Of a stretch of 64,000 bases of DNA, positions 60,270 through 64,000 are shown one piece after another. The stretch is from Odiellus spinosus (lineage: Eukaryota; Arthropoda; Arachnida; Opiliones; Phalangiidae), in assembly GCA_963920705.1 (NCBI GenBank), contig OY987227.1, positions 23,461,434 through 23,525,433 on the forward strand. Direction: 5' to 3'. The notes beneath the pieces are model-generated. The model did not search any database, was not told where the DNA came from, and saw nothing but the letters and a program-made list of their open reading frames with translations. The position numbers and the translations under genes were made by a program. Position 1 is the stretch's first letter. The number at the start of each line of letters is the position of its first letter.

Positions 60270-61956
60270 GTAAATAAATCATGGACTAGAGCTGGTAGAG
60301 GATAGCCTAACTTCGTGCATTCTCATAATTAAGGGGATTTCACCCCATATAGTGTCATTTTGAGATGTACATATAAATATTAAATAGAAAGAATCAAAAC
60401 TTTAAGAATATTTTCGAGCCCCACCATGATAATTTTCTATTTATGGTGCTCTAGTGAATTGAATTCTTAAATCAAGTTGGCAACACGCACAAAGCCAAGC
60501 TTTCGTTATATCCATCTAAAACCATCCAAAGAACTAACGGGTATCCTACTTTGACTATAGTTTAAATTAAAATTACGGTAATTCTTGAAATTGGTAAATT
60601 AAGCGGTAATTTGGTAATTTACCATTGTCAGAAAATGCATTTTTAATTTCATTTCTATTATTTTAAATGAAACGCTTTCAATACTTATTTCTGAATAAAC
60701 AAACCCCTAAACTAGTGAAAAATAATGATTTTCATAATTAGCTAGACCATTTGAGCTTGCAGTGATAAAGCACTCAGACATGAAAAATTACATAAACATG
60801 TCCTTCACGAAACCGAACACGAATAGCTATTGAAAAGTAGACTTGAAGATGATTTTAAGTAGGCACGCAACCTGACTCGATTTGGGCCTTGTCAGACACG
60901 GGAATTTATTTTTCAGAAATTGAAAAAAATTAAGAAAAATCTTCTAATTTGGTCAAATATTGTCCAAATTGGAAATTTCCAACAGAATTCAACCAAATAT
61001 ACCAAATGAATTAACCTGAATTCAAAAAAAAGTGAATCAAAAACATTATAAATTTTGATATATATATTTTTTTGAAATCGGGTTTTTTCCATTTGTTCGA
61101 ATTTTACAATTTGCACCATTTTGACCAAATTTTTTCTTCCATGGGTAAGCCGATTTCGTTATTCTATGGGAGCACAATGAAATGTACTCCCGAAGACTTG
61201 CGTATGTGTTTCTTCACTTTAAATCCAAAATTTATCCATTCTAATTTAAAATGTCATCCCTAAGGTTATATTCCCTTTAAAATCCGACCGGGGTCAAAAT
61301 CATTTTGACGAAGATAACCTAGGCCCTCGAGCGAACTCGGTAACGACTGCAACATATCTTAACATTAACCCATGGATGGTGATTCCCTAGAGAAATAAAT
61401 ACGTAACTATGTTATCAAAAGAGAAGGGTCTGGTAAAAAGGCCTGCTGCAGAACGTCTGTCGAGGACTCGAGGAATGGCGTTTAAATTTGCCAAAATTAT
61501 CTTTCAAGATATGGCCCTTTTTTTTACGATTCCAATCTATAAAATTGAAGAAAAACACGCATAAGCGGTCTTACATTGTTAGTGCCCGAATTCTTATGCT
61601 GAATTTAACGCTTCGAATTGAACAGAGAGTAAAGCATCGGAACCGCTGAAAAGGAACATTTGCTCTCGAGTTTTTACCAATTTATGGAACTCCTCTCGCC
61701 ATCTAGCGTCTAAACAATTGTCTAAAATTTATTCTATAATACGCGATTGTGATGCACTACTGCCATCTATTAGGATTCTCATATTTTAAAGGGCATATAA
61801 TTAAGTCACACTACTTACTAGTGATTTCTAATAATATATATTCTTAACTATGCTCAATATACCCATATAAATTAAATTAGATCAAAAACTTTGGGGAGAA
61901 GGTCAACACGTATAAAATGTTCTAAAACTTAGGGGTACGTCAAATAATGTAGACGA
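60270..61956. other. Intergenic, no recognised feature
   Basis: AT-rich; short opposed open frames near 60913-61263 look like compositional by-products. Confidence 0.4.
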
Positions 61957-62117
61957 TTAAAGGGACTATCTGCAATTTTTAAAGCCCCTTTAAAGTGGCC
62001 TTTTTTTTAGCTTAGCAGACGACGTTGACCATAACAAATTGTACAGTCAAACCCATGCTGTGTGCATAAGGGAAGAGGATTTTAAAGGGGCAAATTTCAG
62101 ATCAGATAGGACCTTAA
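61957..62117. mobile_element. MITE family F, copy 2 (TTAA both sides)
   Basis: A 161-bp element: TTAA-AGGGACTATCTG at the left and CAGATAGGACC-TTAA at the right. It shares its interior with 219-374, in the same orientation. Confidence 0.72.
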
Positions 62118-62905
62118 GTTAAAATGTAGACTGTTAAATTAAAATATAGACGATTAAGTATAATTTGGCGGCCAATTATCAAATTCCGGGATCTCAATTA
62201 CTTATCCGTGTGTGTGACCTCAAATTCTTGAACGATTAGCCAAGAAGGGAACCTCAAATATTTGTCTGATTATAAAAGTAGGAAGCCTCAAAATAAATAT
62301 CCAAGTACTTGAAGATTATCCAATTCAAGTACTTGTTTGACTGGTTATCCTGGGACATATCTTAACGTTAAACACGGAAGTTTTAGAGTATCCCATTTAT
62401 CAACGTGTTTACTATATCTTTTGCGCGTTTGTAACTGAAACTTGTTGAAGAAGATTAAACTAAAATCTTTCCTTTAAGTTTAAAAATAACGTAATTTCGT
62501 TTCATTCTTCTCCTCTCGGTTTCATTAACTATTCTCAAAAGGAGGATCAAGTCAACAGATGAGAATTCAGTGTCTGGCTGTAAAGTACAGCATTGCCTAG
62601 ACTCTCCTAGTGAACTATAAGTACTTTTAGGCCAAATACCTTACCCCAACGCAACGAAGCGCCAATTAGATGGCAGCAGAATTTAGAACGACACGCGGGT
62701 GATCGTCATGTAGCTCTGTTGTTAACTTGTTGACGAGTAGCGTATTGTTCGTTGAAAGTATCTTTCCAGGAATATTTAATTAGTTAATACCCGTACTGTT
62801 TTGAGATAAATGCCATATTGATAAAAATATGAATCGAAATTAAGCGAAACTACGTGTTGTTACAAAAAATAGGTCGCTAACTCTTCTCCTTTCATCTCTA
62901 GCGCG
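62118..62905. other. Presumed 5' flank of the SLC35G-like gene
   Basis: A splice-acceptor-like pyrimidine stretch ends in TCTAG at 62900. No upstream coding exon could be supported in this interval. Confidence 0.35.
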
Positions 62906-64000
62906 ATGTGGCCACACAGCGGACAATACTACGTCGAAAATCAAGAACCCTTGTCCAAGCGAAGTATCAATCTTTCTCAATATTCTACATTTCGGCTAAA
63001 AGAAGCACCGAATGACGGATCCCTTGGAAACGAACCCAAAACAGTTATTTGTAAAGATGAGGACTCCGACGGTAAAAAAGATCTTTCCCGTTATTCGACG
63101 CTACTGGCCATGTTTACATCGCTCATTTCGGGATTCCTTTTCGCGGCCAGCTCCTATTTGGCTAAAAAACTTTACTACTTTCCGTCCGGAACTTTGACGT
63201 CGTTCTTACTACTTTTCTTCGTATCGGGTGGACTTCCAATATCAGTCTTCAACTGGGAACGAGTCATCAAGGGCCCCAAAGTTTTATTCGCGCATTACAT
63301 GCCAGTTTGTATCACCGTTCACGTCAGCACTTTTTTGTGGCTAATGTCGATGCGTCGTTTGAGTCTTTTCGATGCCAACGTCATAATCGTCAGCTACCCG
63401 ATCTTCGCCACCATAGTATCGAGGATCTTCTTGAAGGAAGCCTGTTCCGTTCTCCAAGTGGCGGCCATATTTATGACGTGTTTAGGTTTGTGTCTCTTGA
63501 CAAAAATCCCCTGGATGATGTCTGAAGGGCCGTCCGTAAGCCTCGATAGCGGAGGACTGGCCATAGCCTTTTCATGCACTGCCGCTTACGTGTTGCTCGT
63601 CGTACTGACCCGTCGCGAACTTCGAGATATTCATTACGGAGCCAATCAAATCTACGTGGCCCTACTCGGATCTCCTTTCATCCTTCTGATGATCTTCTTG
63701 GTAGACGAAGAACCCAGAATGCCCGAGTGTGGTGAAGAATCGGCGGCAGTTATCGTTCTCGTGATATTATATTTCATGGGTACATACTTGCTAAGTATCT
63801 CGCTGCAACTGGGAGAAGTGGGTTTGGTGTCGGTTGTGCGTAGCGCTGCCGATGTCATATTCACCTTCTTTTTTCAAGCGGTCATTATTGGTGACCCTCC
63901 GGACGTTCTTAGTGTCGTCGGAGGAGTTTTCATTGTGTCTAGTGTGGTTCTTTATGGTATAAAATCTTCTCTATACAGGATCGTTCAAACATCCGAAAGA
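62906..64000 (+). CDS. SLC35G/EamA-type multi-pass transporter, 3' end outside window
   Basis: From ATG 62906 the frame stays open for 365 codons to the window end. The N-terminus is a hydrophilic cytosolic-type segment of about 75 residues. About nine or ten hydrophobic helices follow, e.g. FTSLISGFLFAASSYLA, LTSFLLLFFVSGGLPISVF, FDANVIIVSYPIFATIVS, VLQVAAIFMTCLGLCLLT, AVIVLVILYFMGTYLLSISL and VLSVVGGVFIVSSVVLYGI. The final part, LGEVGLVSVVRSAADVIFTF, resembles the second EamA repeat of SLC35G (TMEM20/22-like) proteins of the drug/metabolite transporter superfamily. The first repeat carries the similar FDANVIIVSYPIFATI. The substrate of this subfamily is not known with confidence. A splice-acceptor-like ttcatctctag ends at 62900, five bases before the ATG, so a 5' UTR intron or an upstream coding exon is possible. 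No intron interrupts the visible part. Confidence 0.88.
   Translation, partial: MWPHSGQYYVENQEPLSKRSINLSQYSTFRLKEAPNDGSLGNEPKTVICKDEDSDGKKDLSRYSTLLAMFTSLISGFLFAASSYLAKKLYYFPSGTLTSFLLLFFVSGGLPISVFNWERVIKGPKVLFAHYMPVCITVHVSTFLWLMSMRRLSLFDANVIIVSYPIFATIVSRIFLKEACSVLQVAAIFMTCLGLCLLTKIPWMMSEGPSVSLDSGGLAIAFSCTAAYVLLVVLTRRELRDIHYGANQIYVALLGSPFILLMIFLVDEEPRMPECGEESAAVIVLVILYFMGTYLLSISLQLGEVGLVSVVRSAADVIFTFFFQAVIIGDPPDVLSVVGGVFIVSSVVLYGIKSSLYRIVQTSER

Overview
The window is AT-rich eukaryotic DNA from an animal, most likely an arthropod. It carries a divergent ionotropic-receptor (IR) gene, a family known from protostomes, and a compact multi-exon gene for a secreted ADAMTS-like metalloprotease without thrombospondin repeats, a type common in arthropods. 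A short TTAGG-type tract (arthropod telomere motif) is also present. Genes are sparse, many introns are only about 42-75 bp, and most of the window is non-coding DNA full of small DNA transposons. Species and class cannot be decided from the sequence.

Genes. (1) 1.49-3.89 kb, plus strand: a divergent ionotropic receptor with at least seven in-frame exons, covering the ligand-binding lobes, M1-M3 and the last membrane helix. (2) 36.53-42.07 kb, minus strand: a metalloprotease resolved into 14 exons that join in frame to 582 codons plus a stop (signal peptide, M12B propeptide, furin-like site, reprolysin domain with HEMGHNLGMPHD, ADAMTS-type disintegrin/Cys-rich tail). (3) 62.91 kb to the window end, plus strand: an SLC35G/EamA-type multi-pass transporter, open for 365 codons and cut by the window edge. 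The three genes show no functional link. No convincing tRNA, rRNA or CRISPR array was seen.

Mobile DNA dominates. Family A is a MITE of about 337 bp with ten copies, each flanked by a perfect 7-bp target duplication; one sits in an intron of the IR gene that would otherwise be about 46 bp. Two unrelated families (E at 24.6 kb, W at 32.8 kb) have the same CA...TG ends and 7-bp duplications. Five other families (B, C, F, I, J) are flanked by TTAA; J is a 2.76-kb foldback element with arms over 1 kb. There are also TA-flanked MITEs, two elements with 8-bp duplications (48.7 and 47.7 kb), palindromic elements, a decayed LINE fragment inside the metalloprotease gene, and several tandem arrays (28-bp, 38-bp and 50-bp units).

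The elements are nested: C inside D, S inside T, A inside C and A inside X. This gives a relative chronology in which family A is among the youngest. Family letters are labels made for this window; no database was consulted. Boundaries are exact where target duplications are quoted and approximate otherwise.
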